From assembly GCA_009746045.1 (NCBI GenBank), contig RPFO01000436.1:1067627-1127626 (forward strand): DNA of 60,000 nucleotides, given 5' to 3'. The DNA is from Mesostigma viride (Eukaryota; Streptophyta; Mesostigmatophyceae; Mesostigmatales; Mesostigmataceae). Below, in pieces: positions 1 to 19,173 of this stretch; within the stretch, counting starts at the first letter, position 1; every line of letters starts with the position of its first letter. The translations under genes were made by a program, and so were the position numbers. Under the pieces are notes generated by a model. That model searched no databases, was not told the origin of the DNA, and was given only the letters and a program-made list of their open reading frames with translations.

Positions 1-604
1 ATCACACAGTTACGGCTCTGACAGTGAGGATGATTGATCCCATGGGCAGCTGCTCACTAGGGGCTCTTGTACACAACGGCAGGTGTAGCAAGTGGTACTT
101 GGCATGCAGCCTTTCATGGAACATGCAACCTTTTCTCAAGGTAGCATTCATATCCAAAGCATTCAAAAGTAGTTGCCCGCCCACTCTGGATGCCATAGGC
201 CTTTGTACATTAAATTAACTCATGCGTCAGGGCAAGTTAAGGCAATGTCCATGTGCATGACTTTGAGAGACTTGGAGACCTATACACACGTTAGGGGAGC
301 GTAGGAGGATCTTTCCAACAAAGGATCGAAGTTTTTGCTATAGCAGGAAAAGCAATGTCATGCTGGTTGAAATGGAACACAGTTGAAATAGTTTGTTTCT
401 TGTGAGTGAGTTCTTCATGGTCGTTCGATTGGGCAAAGCCTCCAGTACAGTCACCTGGGCCAGGTTCTTGACGGCTGACATGGCGTGGGTTTGGCAGTGC
501 TACCGTACGAGGAGGGATGACCGCTTGACGCTTCATGGATGCTGGCCAATCGCCTGTATACCAGCCATCGCTAGAACCTGCGTTGCGCATATGTTGCCAA
601 CGCT
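1..604. other. No recognisable gene
   Basis: I see no conserved protein, RNA gene or repeat here. The short open frames on both strands look like chance. The stretch ends at the A/T-rich tail of a minus-strand LINE remnant. Confidence 0.5.
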
Positions 605-1110
605 TAAAATAAAATTAAATTAAACTATAACATGACTCCGTTGGGAGATCATGGAGCACATATTCCATTGCAGGTGGATGGATGGGGATGACGGAGCCGC
701 GAAAACTAACTAATCTAATCTCAACCTTGGAGACGACCAGCGCAGGCCAGAAATCGGGAGAATCCGGACCATGGTAGCTCGAGAGCCTGCCGTTATCTTG
801 TCCGCGTGTTCGAGTCGTTCAGGATGATGAATATGAATGGAGATGGAAATGTGTAGCCTTGTGCATTGAAAAAACTAACTAATCTAATCTACCAAGATAT
901 ATCCTAGCTACTCTACTCAGCAAAGCGCCCCTTCTCCCGGGGGGGGGGGGGGGGCTTGCCCACAGGGCCGGGCGTGTGGACCTGGACAATGGTCTGCCAC
1001 CTCTTCTTGTCCTGCATGTGGCAGTCCAAGCTAGGGAGACGGAGGAAATGCGGTGTTCAAAGTAATTCAAACTGAGCTGGGACCATGAGGTCGGCCAGCT
1101 ACTCATCTGT
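605..1110 (-). mobile_element. LINE 3' end remnant (minus strand)
   Basis: Read on the minus strand this is the 3' part of a non-LTR retrotransposon. Around 1025-895 it encodes a peptide containing QDKKRWQTIVQ, which resembles the C-terminal tail of a LINE ORF2. The 3' end is marked by the hairpin CTCCGTTGGGAG (plus-strand view, 636-647) and an A/T tandem tail at about 605-625. A SINE-like sequence at 723-876 interrupts it. Together with the plus-strand remnant at 1130-1404 it forms a head-to-head pair whose arms (about 895-1015 and 1140-1250) are inverted repeats. Confidence 0.6.
723..876 (+). mobile_element. SINE-like dispersed repeat, copy 1
   Basis: This segment recurs in inverted orientation at about 3962-4112 with only a few differences. 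Its head (GCGCAGGCCAGAAATCGG) also occurs at 4951-4983 and 55139-55177. Inside are TAGCTCGAGAG (775-785) and GTTCGAGTC (808-816), which resemble the A and B boxes of an RNA polymerase III promoter, but they are about 10 bases closer together than in a normal tRNA. A tRNA-derived SINE is therefore an inference; a fragment of a larger element is the alternative. Confidence 0.4.
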
Positions 1111-1129
1111 GTAGTTTAGTGCTGGTCTA

Positions 1130-1404
1130 CCAACCTGCTATGCAGAACAAGACGAGGTGGCAGAAGATTGTCCAGGCTCACACGCCAGCCCATGTGGGCA
1201 AGCCCCCTCCCCCCAAGCGGAAGGGGCACTTTGCTGAGTAGAGTAGTTAGGGTTTTCTAGACTAGATAGCTTAGAGTTAGCTTAGTTCAGTTCCGCGGCT
1301 TCGGCCCCCTTTATTCATCCAGAAAGGAATATGTGCTACATGATCTCCCAACGGAGTCATGTTATAAAGGCTCCAGACAAATATTATTTAATTTAATTTA
1401 ATAT
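1130..1404 (+). mobile_element. LINE 3' end remnant (plus strand)
   Basis: The plus strand encodes the end of a LINE ORF2, a peptide beginning QNKTRWQKIVQAHTP and ending GHFAE before a TAG stop at about 1240. About 100 bases of 3' UTR follow, then the hairpin CTCCCAACGGAG (1345-1356) and an ATTT-type tail to 1404. It is the partner of the minus-strand remnant at 605-1110 and ends in the same terminal motif. Confidence 0.6.
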
Positions 1405-1428
1405 ACCAACCTGCCCTGACAAAATACG

Positions 1429-3267
1429 TCTGCAGCTTCGCCCTCAGGCCTGGAAGGCAGCGGTACCACTAGTCAAGCACTGGTGGTCGCCCAGCCCCCT
1501 CCCGGGCTTGCCTCACCATCGCCTGAGCCCAAGCGCAGTCGCCCTGGGGGACCTAGCTGGTCCGAGGTCGCCTTTGACGTCAACTCCTATGGCTAGTTCG
1601 GCACGCACCTCGCGCGCCTCGCTTCTGCACTCACCTCATCCGCCAGGGCCGAGGCCATATGCCAAACGGCGCCCCGCGCTTTGCTCAGTTCACTATCGAC
1701 GACCTGCCACGCTTGACGCGCCCCCGGCTTCAAAGCTTCGCCGGCCCTCTGCTCTTTCCTCGGGCGCTCCGAAGCTGAGATCTGCCCCCCCCCTGGAGCC
1801 CACCGGTCGTCGCGACCGACACCATCGATCACACCCATCACAGCCTTCGTTCGAGCAGCACTGACCCCCCTCGCTGCAGATGTGGCAGCCGTGGGCCGCA
1901 CGCTGGCTGCCGAGCTCCCCTCCATCTCCGCCGGCCACCTCCACCCTCCTTGCCTCCACCTCCACCTCCACCGCCACCACCGCCACCACCGACGCCATCC
2001 GTGACACCGCTTAGCTTCGTGACATCGACAAGCGACAGACGCGTCCACCTGACAACGCCATCGCCATCGAGTGCCTGCAAAACACCGCAGGCCTCACCGC
2101 CCATATGGGCGGTGAAGGACATGGCCGCCGAGCCAGCCCCCGCTGGCCCGGCAGGCGATGCTCCTGCCCCCCAGACCTGGGCCGCCATGCTACTGAACCT
2201 GCCGGCACACCACCACCACCACCTCCGCCATCGCCGCACAGCTCAAGCAGCAGACGCTCTTCCTCCCGAGGAGGCCGATCTCGACAAGCGCAGCCTTAAC
2301 GTCATCGTCAAGAACTTTGACCTGGTGGAAGGTGCAAAACTCCGAGAAGCTTGCACAGGCGTTTGAGAACGAAATCCTTGGCCGCCTGGGCCTCATTGGT
2401 GAGCTCAACTTGGAGGCCCTCAGCGTTCCCCGTTCGCGCGGGGTAGGGCGGTCGGGGCCGCCTCCACTGCTGCTCATCTTTGAGAACATCGCGGACAAGC
2501 TTACGTTCCTCTGACGCCGCAAGCGGCTCAAGAGGACTCACTACACTCTGGACGACGACTTGACGTACCTGCATGGCACAGCAACAACGGCGACGGGAGC
2601 TATGGCCGATCCGGTCGACCTACCTCAAAGCTCCGGCAGACAGCGGCAGGGAAGCCGGTATCAGACTGGAAGGGGGCAGCCCCTCCCACTTAGACCTGGG
2701 CAGCCATGCTGATGAACCACACCACCACCACCATATGCCACCTCCACCATCGCCGCCCAGCTTAAGCAGCAGACGCTGGACCTCAGCGAGGAGGCTGAAC
2801 TCGACAAGCGCAGCCTTAACGTCATAGTCAAGCACTTCGACCAGCTGCAGGACGAGACCTCCGAGACCCTTGCCCTGGCGTTTGAGAACAAAATCCTTGT
2901 CCCCATGGCTCTCACTGGTAAGGGCAAGCCGCGGGGGGTGACCCGCCTTCCCCGCTCGCGGGGTAAGGCCGGCCCCTCCCCAGGCCTTGCTCCTCACCTT
3001 TGACACCATGGCGGATAAGATGGAGTTCCTCAAGCGTCGCAAGCGGCTTGGGGGGACCTCCTACACGCTGGACGACGACTTGACCTTGACGCAGCAACAA
3101 CGGCGACGGGATCGAGCTATGGCCGACCTACCTCCAGCTCCGGCAGACGGCGGGGCAGAAGCCGATCTACTGGAAGGGGGCGGACATCTACGTTGCCCAC
3201 AAGCCCTGACAGGCGACCCCTGCCGCCCCAGCCACCCCAACCACCCCAGCCTAGGGAATATGTAGCA
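1429..3267 (+). pseudogene. Decayed L1-type ORF1 (half-LINE copy)
   Basis: The segment is a 5'-truncated, frame-broken copy of the ORF1 that is better preserved at 43249-44627. The N-terminal part (1429-1900) corresponds to the PEPKRSRP region of that copy. The C-terminal nucleic-acid-binding region is present twice in tandem (about 2174-2692 and 2693-3211). Both copies show the KRSLNVIVK strand, the LPR-RGK-GP turn and the LDDDLT motif seen in L1 ORF1 proteins. Several frameshifts and stops make it non-functional. Its 3' UTR continues at 3833, after a nested LINE insertion. Confidence 0.65.
2174..3211 (+). repeat. Tandem duplication of the ORF1 C-terminal region
   Basis: Two diverged units with a period of about 519 bases (GACCTGGG at 2174 and 2693). 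Each runs from the linker before KRSLNVIVK to the region after LDDDLT. Other ORF1 copies in the window have this domain once, so the duplication belongs to this copy. Confidence 0.6.
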
Positions 3268-3832
3268 GCTGACATCGTGGTGCTGGACTTTGAGGGGGGT
3301 GGCCGGCATCTGCTTATTGACGTTTCGGTGGCGCAGCCCTTGGCTCTTAGCCACGTGGCTGGGGCCTCCCTCACGGCAGGTTACACGGCGGACCGGGCGG
3401 AGCGGGCCAAGCTCCTGGCCTACGGCGATGTCGGGCACTGGTCATCGTGTGGTGCCCTTTGTCCTGGAGGAGTTTGGGGGCATGGGGCCCCTGACCTCCG
3501 CCTTCTTCAAGGAGTGTTGCCGGCTCCGGGAGGACCAGCTGGACCTGGAGGGCCAGCGGGCCCCATGGTCGGCGCGGACCTGGACGTCATATTGGCGTCA
3601 GCGCTTGTCGGTGGCGCTGACTCGGGCCATGGCTGACATCATGCTCCGCCGTACGCGGGCTGATTTTGCGGTGCAGCATGCGCAGGGCTATTAGGTTCCT
3701 TCCGTTAGGAGTTTCCATTGGTCTTATCGTAGTATAGAGCTTTGACATGGCTCTGTATATAGGTTTATCGCTGGGCGTTTGCTTTGGTTTGAGTGATTTC
3801 ACTCTGCTGTAAGTAATTATTTTTTAAATATA
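3268..3832 (+). mobile_element. 3' end of a second LINE family, inserted in the half-LINE
   Basis: This fragment encodes the C-terminal end of a LINE polyprotein in two frames joined at about 3437. The first has AADIVVLDFEGGGRHLLIDV and GYTADRAERAKL; the second has PFVLEEFGGMGPLTSAFF and ends at a stop at 3692-3694. This is the conserved region that follows the RT in several LINE groups. It is flanked by imperfect copies of a target (ATATGTAGCAG before, ATATATTGCAG after), and the surrounding half-LINE continues on both sides, so it is a nested, 5'-truncated insertion. The last 195 bases recur at 45243-45440. Confidence 0.6.
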
Positions 3833-4503
3833 TATTGCAGTAGTAGTGTAGAGTGTAGACTAGAAAGCTTAGTGACGTGGCCATGCATGTATCTGATCAA
3901 GCATGCTGTTTCCGGCCCCACCGTCTAGGTCATCTAGTCGCTCTACATGTAAGCCAACCATAATTTCAATGCACAAGGATACACATTTCCATCACCATTC
4001 ATCTTCATCATCCTGAACGACTCGAACACGCGGACAAGATAACGGCAGGCTCGAGCTACCATGGTCCGGATTCTCCCGATTTCTGGCCTGCGCTGGTTGT
4101 CTCCTTGATGTATGCCTACGTGATGGGCCCACACCAGCCCTTGCAATAGCCGTAGCAATTTCGAGTCATGCTTTGCCCATGCAGGGAGTTACTCTCTGCT
4201 GAGATGCCATGTGTACACCAGCTATAGCCTAGCCATATATACCTTCCACCCCATATGTCATGCAGGCCTTCTAGGCCGTCTCCCCAATTAGCCGCCCTGT
4301 GTGAGCTCGATTAGGAGGCATGAACCATCATGGCGGTGCAGGTGCACCTTGTGCACCCAGAGCAGGTCGGATAGTTGTACATGTCCTACACCTGCAGGTT
4401 GTCGCCCTGATTGAATTACAAACCCACAGATGCCCCTTTCTCAGGGCTATGTGTTACACATGCTCCCCACGGAGCTATGTTCTTAATTAATTAATTAATT
4501 AAT
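3833..4503 (+). mobile_element. 3' UTR and tail of the half-LINE
   Basis: After the nested LINE the half-LINE 3' UTR resumes and matches 17210-17668 and 44628-45030, for example the block with GAGTTACTCTCTGCTGAGAT. It ends with the hairpin GCTCCCCACGGAGC (4462-4475) and a TTAA-type tandem tail at 4483-4502. A SINE-like insertion interrupts it at about 3897-4106. There is no ORF2 between ORF1 and this 3' end. Confidence 0.65.
3897..4112 (-). mobile_element. SINE-like repeat, copy 2
   Basis: Minus-strand copy of the repeat at 723-876, extended by about 60 bases that recur at 59858-59930 (the AGCCCCACCGTCTA-type block). The surrounding half-LINE 3' UTR is interrupted here, with ATGTAT on both sides as a likely short target duplication. 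Confidence 0.45.
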
Positions 4504-5795
4504 CTAGTGATTCTAGTCATAGGTTAGGGCAGAGATGGGAAGCCCTAGTGAGACAACTGTTCCTGGATGTAAGTTAGTAGGCATAAACTTGTGAAACTAG
4601 TTTGGTATCATACCGGATTCGAACACAGGACCTCTTGCATGATTTCGCGGCTATAGGGGTGCTCCTGATTTGAAGGCATCCCAAGCGATTGCCCAGCTGC
4701 GAAAAAGCCGCGTCCAGAGCGGTGCAATTAAGTGCATTCGAAATTCTCCAATATGAGCCAGTGGATCGAATCTAACTGCTAGCCCCACGGGGGCGGATGT
4801 GAGTAGCCCTCTGAGTATCAAGGAGACAACCCTCTGAGTATGACTCACTGGGTCACCCCGAGGCAGAGGCCGGCCAAACGTGACTAGCTCCTGGTGGACC
4901 ACGGCTGCACTCTGGACCTCCACAAGCTGGCACCTTGTAACCGGAATATCAAGAAGACAACCAGCGCAGGCCAGAAATCGGAGTATGAACAAAATATCAG
5001 TGAAATAGTTTTATACCATCTAGTGCATGGATTCGAAGTGCGTGAACATGCACTGAAGGCATGCCACGGAGTACCCAATCAAGCTAGTACTTTTCTGCGC
5101 GATACTTTACCTGCGAATTAAGGCAAGTTGCACGACTCACTCGCGCGCCCAGGTCTGGGGTTGTAGATAGCAACTTCGCGTCATCCGGACTATCCAATAT
5201 AACAGTACGCTCGGCCATCATGACGGGTGTGGGGGTTGGTTGCATTACAAACCTGGATGTGTTGCATTACAAATTTGAACACAGTGCGATACAGCCATGA
5301 TGTTGGGCCGACACAAGGTGACGCCAAACGATGCCTGCAAATTATCATTCATGAACAGTTACAAGGGCCTGCAATACAGGCCATTTACAAGGTCACTGAT
5401 GTGTCTAGTAATCGGATGGAAGCACCTAGATGGTTTGTGCTAAGAGCAGCGTCACATGGCCTACGCTTTGGATCAGAACGGTCAGATGTTCAAGCTTTGC
5501 TCAAGCGTCTCTGATGGTTGTGTCCAACTGCATGTATTTACATTTACCTAGGCGATGCAAATTATGCACAGCATTAGGAATGCTATCCACCGCTATGCTC
5601 TATCGGTACCCTCTCCATCACTGTTGTGAAAAAACTCGTACGTACCAGACCTTGATAAATTCATTTAAGACTCCATGAGGGTCATTGCTCGCACAGTTAC
5701 CGACCCAGGGCTCGTTTCCCAGGCATGTGGTCCATAAATCAAGTCCTGGAAATTTTCTCAGTGACGGCCCATGGAACGGTTTTGCACATGACCTA
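4504..5795. other. Unassigned repeat-rich spacer
   Basis: No gene is supported. It contains one more copy of the SINE-like head (4951-4983) and a GAGACAACTGTTCCTGGATG block (about 4551-4570) that recurs near 15730. The minus-strand frame at 4651-4992 has no recognisable domain. The 3' UTR and end of MED11 must lie in the right-hand part, but I could not place its polyadenylation site. Confidence 0.4.
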
Positions 5796-8667
<2,872 letters not shown>

Positions 8668-9967
8668 AATCGAAATTTCGTCCACACGGCCACCGCGCTA
8701 AATCACATGGGGTTTACGAACCCTTGCGCGAGCGGTCTTTTGCGGCAGGCTGGCCAGCCACCCTTTACCGAAGTTTTTCTACCTGTTTGGTCCGCCACTG
8801 TTAGCAAATGTAATTGGCCGACCTTGCAGGGCTTACTAACTACGATACTCCGCAGCCTTTAGAATGGCGGCAGCGCACCACCAGTCCCCTCTGTCGCATT
8901 GTCCATTTATTAATCACCAACGGGAAATGGGGGTCATATTGTCATTGTTTTCCCTCCCCCGCATTTCTCCACATTAAGTTGTACAGCAAGAAAACACTCT
9001 AAATTAGGTTGCGAAGTGCTTGCACGCGGCTCGGTCGAGGGCAGTCAAAAAGAGCCGAAGGCAAAAGATGACAATTACAGCCCAGGTTGACGCGAGACTG
9101 CGCGCAATTGCGCAGGATTTATAAAATTAATGGGCAAGCAGCGAAAATAGTCTCTATCAGGCCGTAGTGCGTCAGGAAATTGCCATGCTTTACTGACCGC
9201 GGGAAGGTTCGTATCCTACAGCAATAGCCAATACGCACTGACGACAATATATATTGCCAGGTTGCTCACGCCTCACAGGATTTTCCGGAAGGATGAAGAT
9301 TGAAGAAGCAGATACCGTAGTGGTCAAAATCACTGCGACAAAATATTATCGAATCGACCTCGCAAACTGCTCTACAGATGGGCTTCATTTTGGGTCGCAA
9401 ACTCATCTCTGTACAACCTTGGTACTAAAGCCATCAGGCCTGATCGGGATATCATTTCATTGGGACATCCTAGACGACAGACCGCACGATGAATAGCCTG
9501 ACGAATAGCCTGAGTAGGTCGGCTGAACGTCGACTTAGTTATGACTTAGGGGTATGTAGTGAGTACAGGCTGTGTAAGCTAAACTATGTAAATGATTGTA
9601 TTCTAAGCAGATGGCAGTAGTTAGATTAGGGACTGAATACACACGTGTACGTGACATGAGCGCTCATGACATGAGCGGGTCGACCCAAGTGGCGTTGCAT
9701 GCAGGCGTGAGCCACACAGGTGCCACGTGTTGCCTGCTGGCACGATGCACCTTCCCGGGTGACGGTCGCTGGTGTACACCAGACGTCATTTCTGTGGAAG
9801 AACGGTGGTCTCATGGATGACCGCTGTTGAAGCCGGGGTGCACATATGTCCCCCAGAAGTACCGGTCTACCTATTGTCACGCGCTAACGACAGAGAGCGG
9901 ATGCCACCGCGTCTTTCTGCGTAACCGTGCGCTCTACTGTCAGCAGCTAGATTTTTTCTTACTAGAA
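8668..9967. promoter_or_regulatory. Divergent intergenic region, MED11 / UCK-UPRT
   Basis: The two host genes are transcribed away from each other and their start codons are 1.3 kb apart, so both promoters and 5' UTRs should lie here. I see no repeat of the types that fill the rest of the window. A/T-rich spots occur at about 9120 and 9248, but I cannot assign a TATA box or start site. Confidence 0.45.
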
Positions 9968-15104
<5,137 letters not shown>

Positions 15105-16084
15105 GGCGCGCGCTGCATGCGCTGCATGCCTCGTCAATAGGGTCCCTGCATATGATTGGAATCTTACGGTGGTTGCTGTGAATGGTTCATCGTGCTAACA
15201 CTGCTGGGAATCTCTAACGGAAAACCATGCACGAGCAGGTGGCAGCATCCTGGCCTGGGGACATGAGAAACATTTCAACTTGTTCGGCAAAATGCGTCGG
15301 CAGAATTACTGGACGGGGCGTATGCCTGGTACATTGTGGGCAGGGATGAGCCGTCTGAAGTAAGGGTCCTTGTAGGTGGGTTTGGTGGCAGCAAGGGTTG
15401 TTGTATTCAGTGGGACAACTATTGTTGTATTTGTGGAGTAGCCATTCTTCTTGGCCATCATGGAGGCTATTGTGGGCTGAGGGCCTGAAGCTGTCTAGAT
15501 AATAGTCGAGCCAAGGACAGTGATCCACTACAACTGCTAATATTAGGTTGCATACAGAGGGACAGCAAGCGTGGATATATTGCAGGTTGCTTGACCTCTT
15601 GCCCAGGCATAGCCACCCTAGTTGTCCATCCTCTCGGTAAATTTCAGCCCACACGTAACGAGCATGACTGCCTACGAAGTACTTATTGATATTTATTCTC
15701 TTTTTTCGGCATCATTTTGTGTTTTGAGTGAGACAACTGTTCCTGGATGCATGGCGTCCTGACTGTTACTCATTTACTCCTTTTCAACGGCTCATAAAGA
15801 AATGTGGAGTGCTGTACAGGCTCATGGAATCATCTTTCATGGAACTCAACACCCCCTCCCGTTCCATTCTGAGCTACTAGGAACGTGGGTCCTAGGAAAT
15901 ATAAAAGGCACGGTAGGCATAGTTTGCGAGCAAGATTAGCTTGAGGCCTTTCCCGTAGCCCATATTTTAGACTAGCTGTGAACATACATTAAGTGAGACA
16001 ACTATTACAAGTGTCCCTGTTGGGGGACCACGGCCGAGCACTGGATTCCAAAAATTAAGACACAGTGCACGTCTCCCAAAGACG
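15105..16084. other. Intergenic region after UCK-UPRT
   Basis: This contains the 3' UTR of the salvage gene and unassigned sequence. I find no gene. A GAGACAACTGTTCCTGGATG block near 15730 is shared with 4551-4570, and a related GAGACAACTATTACAAG block lies near 15995. No polyadenylation signal could be assigned. Confidence 0.4.
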
Positions 16085-16641
16085 TCAATATGTACATGTA
16101 TATACGTATGTCCTACCTGTTCTTACGTACGGGGCCGAGACGTGGACTCTCACTAGCTGCCGACCTTGCCCACAAGCTGGATGGCGCGGTCACCAACATT
16201 CTGCGGTCAATTTTCGATCGTGTAGGATACGCTGCTCATTTCCGCAAGGAGGACTTGTATCTCGGCCTGCCACTTATCACCAGCACCATCAAGCAGCGGC
16301 GCCTGATGCTAGAAGGGCACTTAGCTCGCACAACCAGGCAGACACCTCACGGGGCCCCTCTGCAGGGCTAGCTGTGCCCCACCCAGCCGGGCGTGCACCT
16401 CCTCAAGTGGGCCGGGCCCAGCCAGGTTAGACGCCGCAAGGCCCGCGCCTTCAAAGAACAGCTAGTCAAGGACATGGGGGGCCTAGGCCTCTCCGTGATT
16501 TGGAAAAGGATGATGGACCGGGCCAAGTGGGCCCGGGTCATAGAGGAAAACAACCCCCCTGCAGTGGGGAAGGCGCGTGTTTGCAAACGCGGGAGGCATG
16601 CTAGCCAAGACCCCTAGGGTCGCGAGCACATGGATAGATAT
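16085..16641 (+). pseudogene. LINE ORF2 C-terminal fragment
   Basis: Typical region after a LINE reverse transcriptase, in at least three frames: VLPVLTYGAETWTLT near 16108-16152, then LAHKLDGAVTNILRSIF, LYLGLPLITSTIKQRR and LEGHLART, then AFKEQLVKDMGGLGLS and the end at about 16615. The same order, on the minus strand, is found at 58660-59200 and at 17990-18225 plus 42918-43082. Frameshifts make it inactive. Its 3' UTR is interrupted at 16651 by a half-LINE and resumes at 17669. Confidence 0.75.
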
Positions 16642-16651
16642 AGAATAGGAT

Positions 16652-17668
16652 CCCTCCACCTGGGCGGACTTGCTTAAGCAGCACACCACCTCCACCACCT
16701 CCACCATCACGGCACAACTCAAGCAACAAGCCCTCGACCTTCGTGAGGCGGCCGAGCTCGACAAGCGCAGCCACAATGTCATCGTCAAGCACTTCGACCA
16801 GCCGGCAGGTGAGACCTCCACGAGCCTCCTTGAGGCATTTAAGCGCGCCATTCTTGCCCCCATGCAACTCACTGGTGAGCTGGACATGTCGGCTGTCCGC
16901 CTTCCCCGCGCGCGGGGTAAGGCTGGCCCGGCACCTGTGCTCCTCACCTTTAAGTACATGGCGGACAAGCTGGCGTTCCTTAAATGCCGCAAGAAGCTCT
17001 CGGAGACTCGCTTCACGCTGGACGACGACTTGACCCTGGCCTGGCCCAGCAACAGCGGCGACGCGAGCTATGGCCGACCTACCTTCAGCTCCGGCAGCGC
17101 GCAGGGGGGAAGCCGGTATACTGGAGGGGGGCGGTCATCCACGTTGACCACAAGCCCTGGCAGGCCCCTCTGGCCACCTCAGACTATAGGGAATATATAC
17201 CAGTAGTGTAGATTAGACAGGCTTAGCCTTTGCATGTGGCCACGCGCATGTGCGCCCATAATGGCCCCCATGGATGATGCTTTCAGTATTTAGCCACGCC
17301 CTGCCTACAATGGGACCTCCCATGGACGATGCATTAAGAATTTAGCCATGCTATGCCTATGCAGGGAGTTACTCTCTGCTGAGATGCCATGTGTACACCA
17401 GCTATAGCCTAGCCACATGCCTTCCACCCCATATGTCATGCAGGCCTCTAGGCCCTCTCCTCAAGCCGCCCTGGGTGCCTGTGCTTGTTAAGGAGGCATG
17501 AACCATCATGGCGGTGCAGGTGCACCCAGAGCAGGTGATAGTTGTACATCCTCCACCTGCAGGTTGTCGCCCTGATTGTATTACAAACCCATAGATGCCC
17601 CTTCCTCAGGGCTATGTGTTACATATGCTCCCAACGGAGCTATGATTTTAAGTTATTGATTAATTAAT
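16652..17668 (+). mobile_element. 5'-truncated half-LINE insertion with target duplication
   Basis: The insertion begins inside ORF1 and carries its C-terminal region in one frame to about 17206: ADLLKQHTT-like linker, DKRSHNVIVKHFD, LPRARGKAGPAPVLLTF and LDDDLT. The reading frame then degenerates, and a 3' UTR of about 430 bases follows without any ORF2. It ends with the hairpin GCTCCCAACGGAGC (17627-17640) and an A/T tail. It is bounded by the target duplication AGAATAGGAT at 16642-16651 and 17669-17678, and the disrupted LINE 3' UTR continues to 17690. It is therefore a real insertion with a genuine 3' end. Confidence 0.8.
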
Positions 17669-17690
17669 AGAATAGGATAGTTTTGTAGAT

Positions 17691-17769
17691 TAATTAATTA
17701 ATTAATGAGGAACACAACTCCATTGGGAGTATATGTAGTGCTCACATACCCCAGAGAAGGGGCATATTT
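17691..17769 (-). mobile_element. Short LINE/half-LINE 3' end (minus strand)
   Basis: Only about 75 bases are present: a TAAT-type tail (17691-17706), the hairpin CTCCATTGGGAG (17718-17729) and the ACTACATA block that precedes it in other copies. It is a severely 5'-truncated insertion. Confidence 0.55.
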
Positions 17770-18225
17770 ATTAATTAATTAATTAATTAATTAATTAATT
17801 AATTAATTAGACTCGTGCTCCCGTTGGGGAGTCACGGAGCATTAACCCCGATGGATGGATGGATGGGTGCAAACAGTCCTACCGGTCTAATCTATCTACA
17901 TCGGCTACATACTACATCTATCTAACAGCATGCTAACAACAACAACTATCTAGGCAGCCGCACGCTGCCCTAGGGGGGCTATCTGGCGTGCCTCCCACGG
18001 GATTGCACACGTGGGCGCTTCCCCACTGGGGGGGGCTCGTTGTCCTCTATGACCTGGGCCCACTTGGCCTTGTCCATCATCTTCTTCCAAATCACGGAGA
18101 GGCCTAGGCCCCCCATGTCCTCTACTAGCTGTTCTTTGAAGGTGCGGGCCTTGCGGCGTCTAACATCACTGGGCCCAGCCCACGTCAGGAGGTGCCGGCC
18201 AGGCTGGGCTGGTCGCAGTCCTGCG
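17770..18225 (-). pseudogene. LINE ORF2 3' end, left part, split by the Gypsy block
   Basis: Read on the minus strand, this is the end of a LINE ORF2 and its 3' UTR: the GGLGLSVIW region, the stop, a short CCAT tract (about 17851-17862), the hairpin CTCCCGTTGGGGAG (17818-17831) and a long AATT tail (17770-17809). It matches 58501-58910. The ORF2 continues at 42918-43082, beyond the 24.7 kb Gypsy insertion; the uninterrupted equivalent is around 58905-58940. Confidence 0.75.
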
Positions 18226-18796
18226 TGTTACGCCGCAAGCCTCGGCCGCCACCTCTACCTCTACCTGTCCTGATACTACCTAAACTAGTGAGGCTGCTTC
18301 TATATACACGCCTAGCGAAAGACGACCGAGACGAACCAGATCTCAATGCATTTACATATGTACTACTGTAATATGCCATAGACCATTTAATCAAACCCGT
18401 TTACTCCAGGAAAAGAGGAAGGAAACACAACTAAACTGCCGTGACCCAAGCTAATATGTGCTAATTCATTTAACACACGCCGAGTGACCACACAAGGAGT
18501 GGAACGTGCATAAATGGTCACCAACGGTCCAACAGGCTCGGGCCGACCTGGCCCTCGCCTGCAGAAACACAGAAACACAAGCAGGTGCACAGATGCACGC
18601 CTGTCCACTACATTCTACAAAAGGATAAGGACCACTAATATAGTACGCGGCGCGGCGCCCAAAGGCACCCACTATACCACAGTACTGTTACGGGGACAAT
18701 CATGTCCAAACTAGAACTGCACGTAACCTAGGAACAACCGAGGCCAAGGACCTAATTTACGTCCGTAACTACAACGAATTGTTACGCGACGTAACA
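18226..18796 (-). repeat. 3' LTR of the Gypsy block
   Basis: 571 bp, matched base for base in length by 42342-42912. Termini are TGTTACG and CGTAACA, an inverted repeat of 7 bases. On the minus strand this copy lies downstream of ORF3 and is preceded by a purine tract. Confidence 0.92.
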
Positions 18797-18808
18797 CCTC
18801 CCCCCCCA
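18797..18808 (-). promoter_or_regulatory. Polypurine tract
   Basis: On the minus strand GTGGGGGGGAGG directly abuts the LTR, the expected position of the primer for plus-strand DNA synthesis. Confidence 0.7.
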
Positions 18809-19173
18809 CAAAAGGTAGGGAGCCCTCTCCCTACGCAGAGAGGAGGGAACCAAAGGGGTAGGAAAATAATCCTAACGCACCCAGCACATACCAACACAAT
18901 CGATAGACCATCCCAGATACAAAGCACCAATAGTTCACACGGTCTCCACCACCACGCCGGGTGGTGTAGGGTTAGCCAGCACCAAGCCTGGTGGTAGGTT
19001 CCCCTAACTGCCTGGAACGGAGTCCTGGCCGGGGGGGACGGCACTGGGCAGGACACACAGAGTAAACACATCAGCGCTAAGGACCAAGAACAGCCAACCA
19101 ACTGGCCAGAATATGAGGGCGACTCTACATACCGGAGGGACAACACCCTCAGGTCGGGCCTAAGGCCCTCTAT

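Noticed and set aside
1508-1864. 118-codon plus-strand frame
   Set aside because: Out-of-frame reading of a decayed ORF1; alignment with 43310-43790 shows the true frame is broken.
4595-4660. tRNA-like T loop (GTTCGAATCC on the minus strand)
   Set aside because: The T stem does not pair and no matching acceptor or anticodon arm is found. At most a tRNA relic.
4651-4992. 113-codon minus-strand frame
   Set aside because: No domain. Its start lies in the SINE-like head shared with other non-coding copies.
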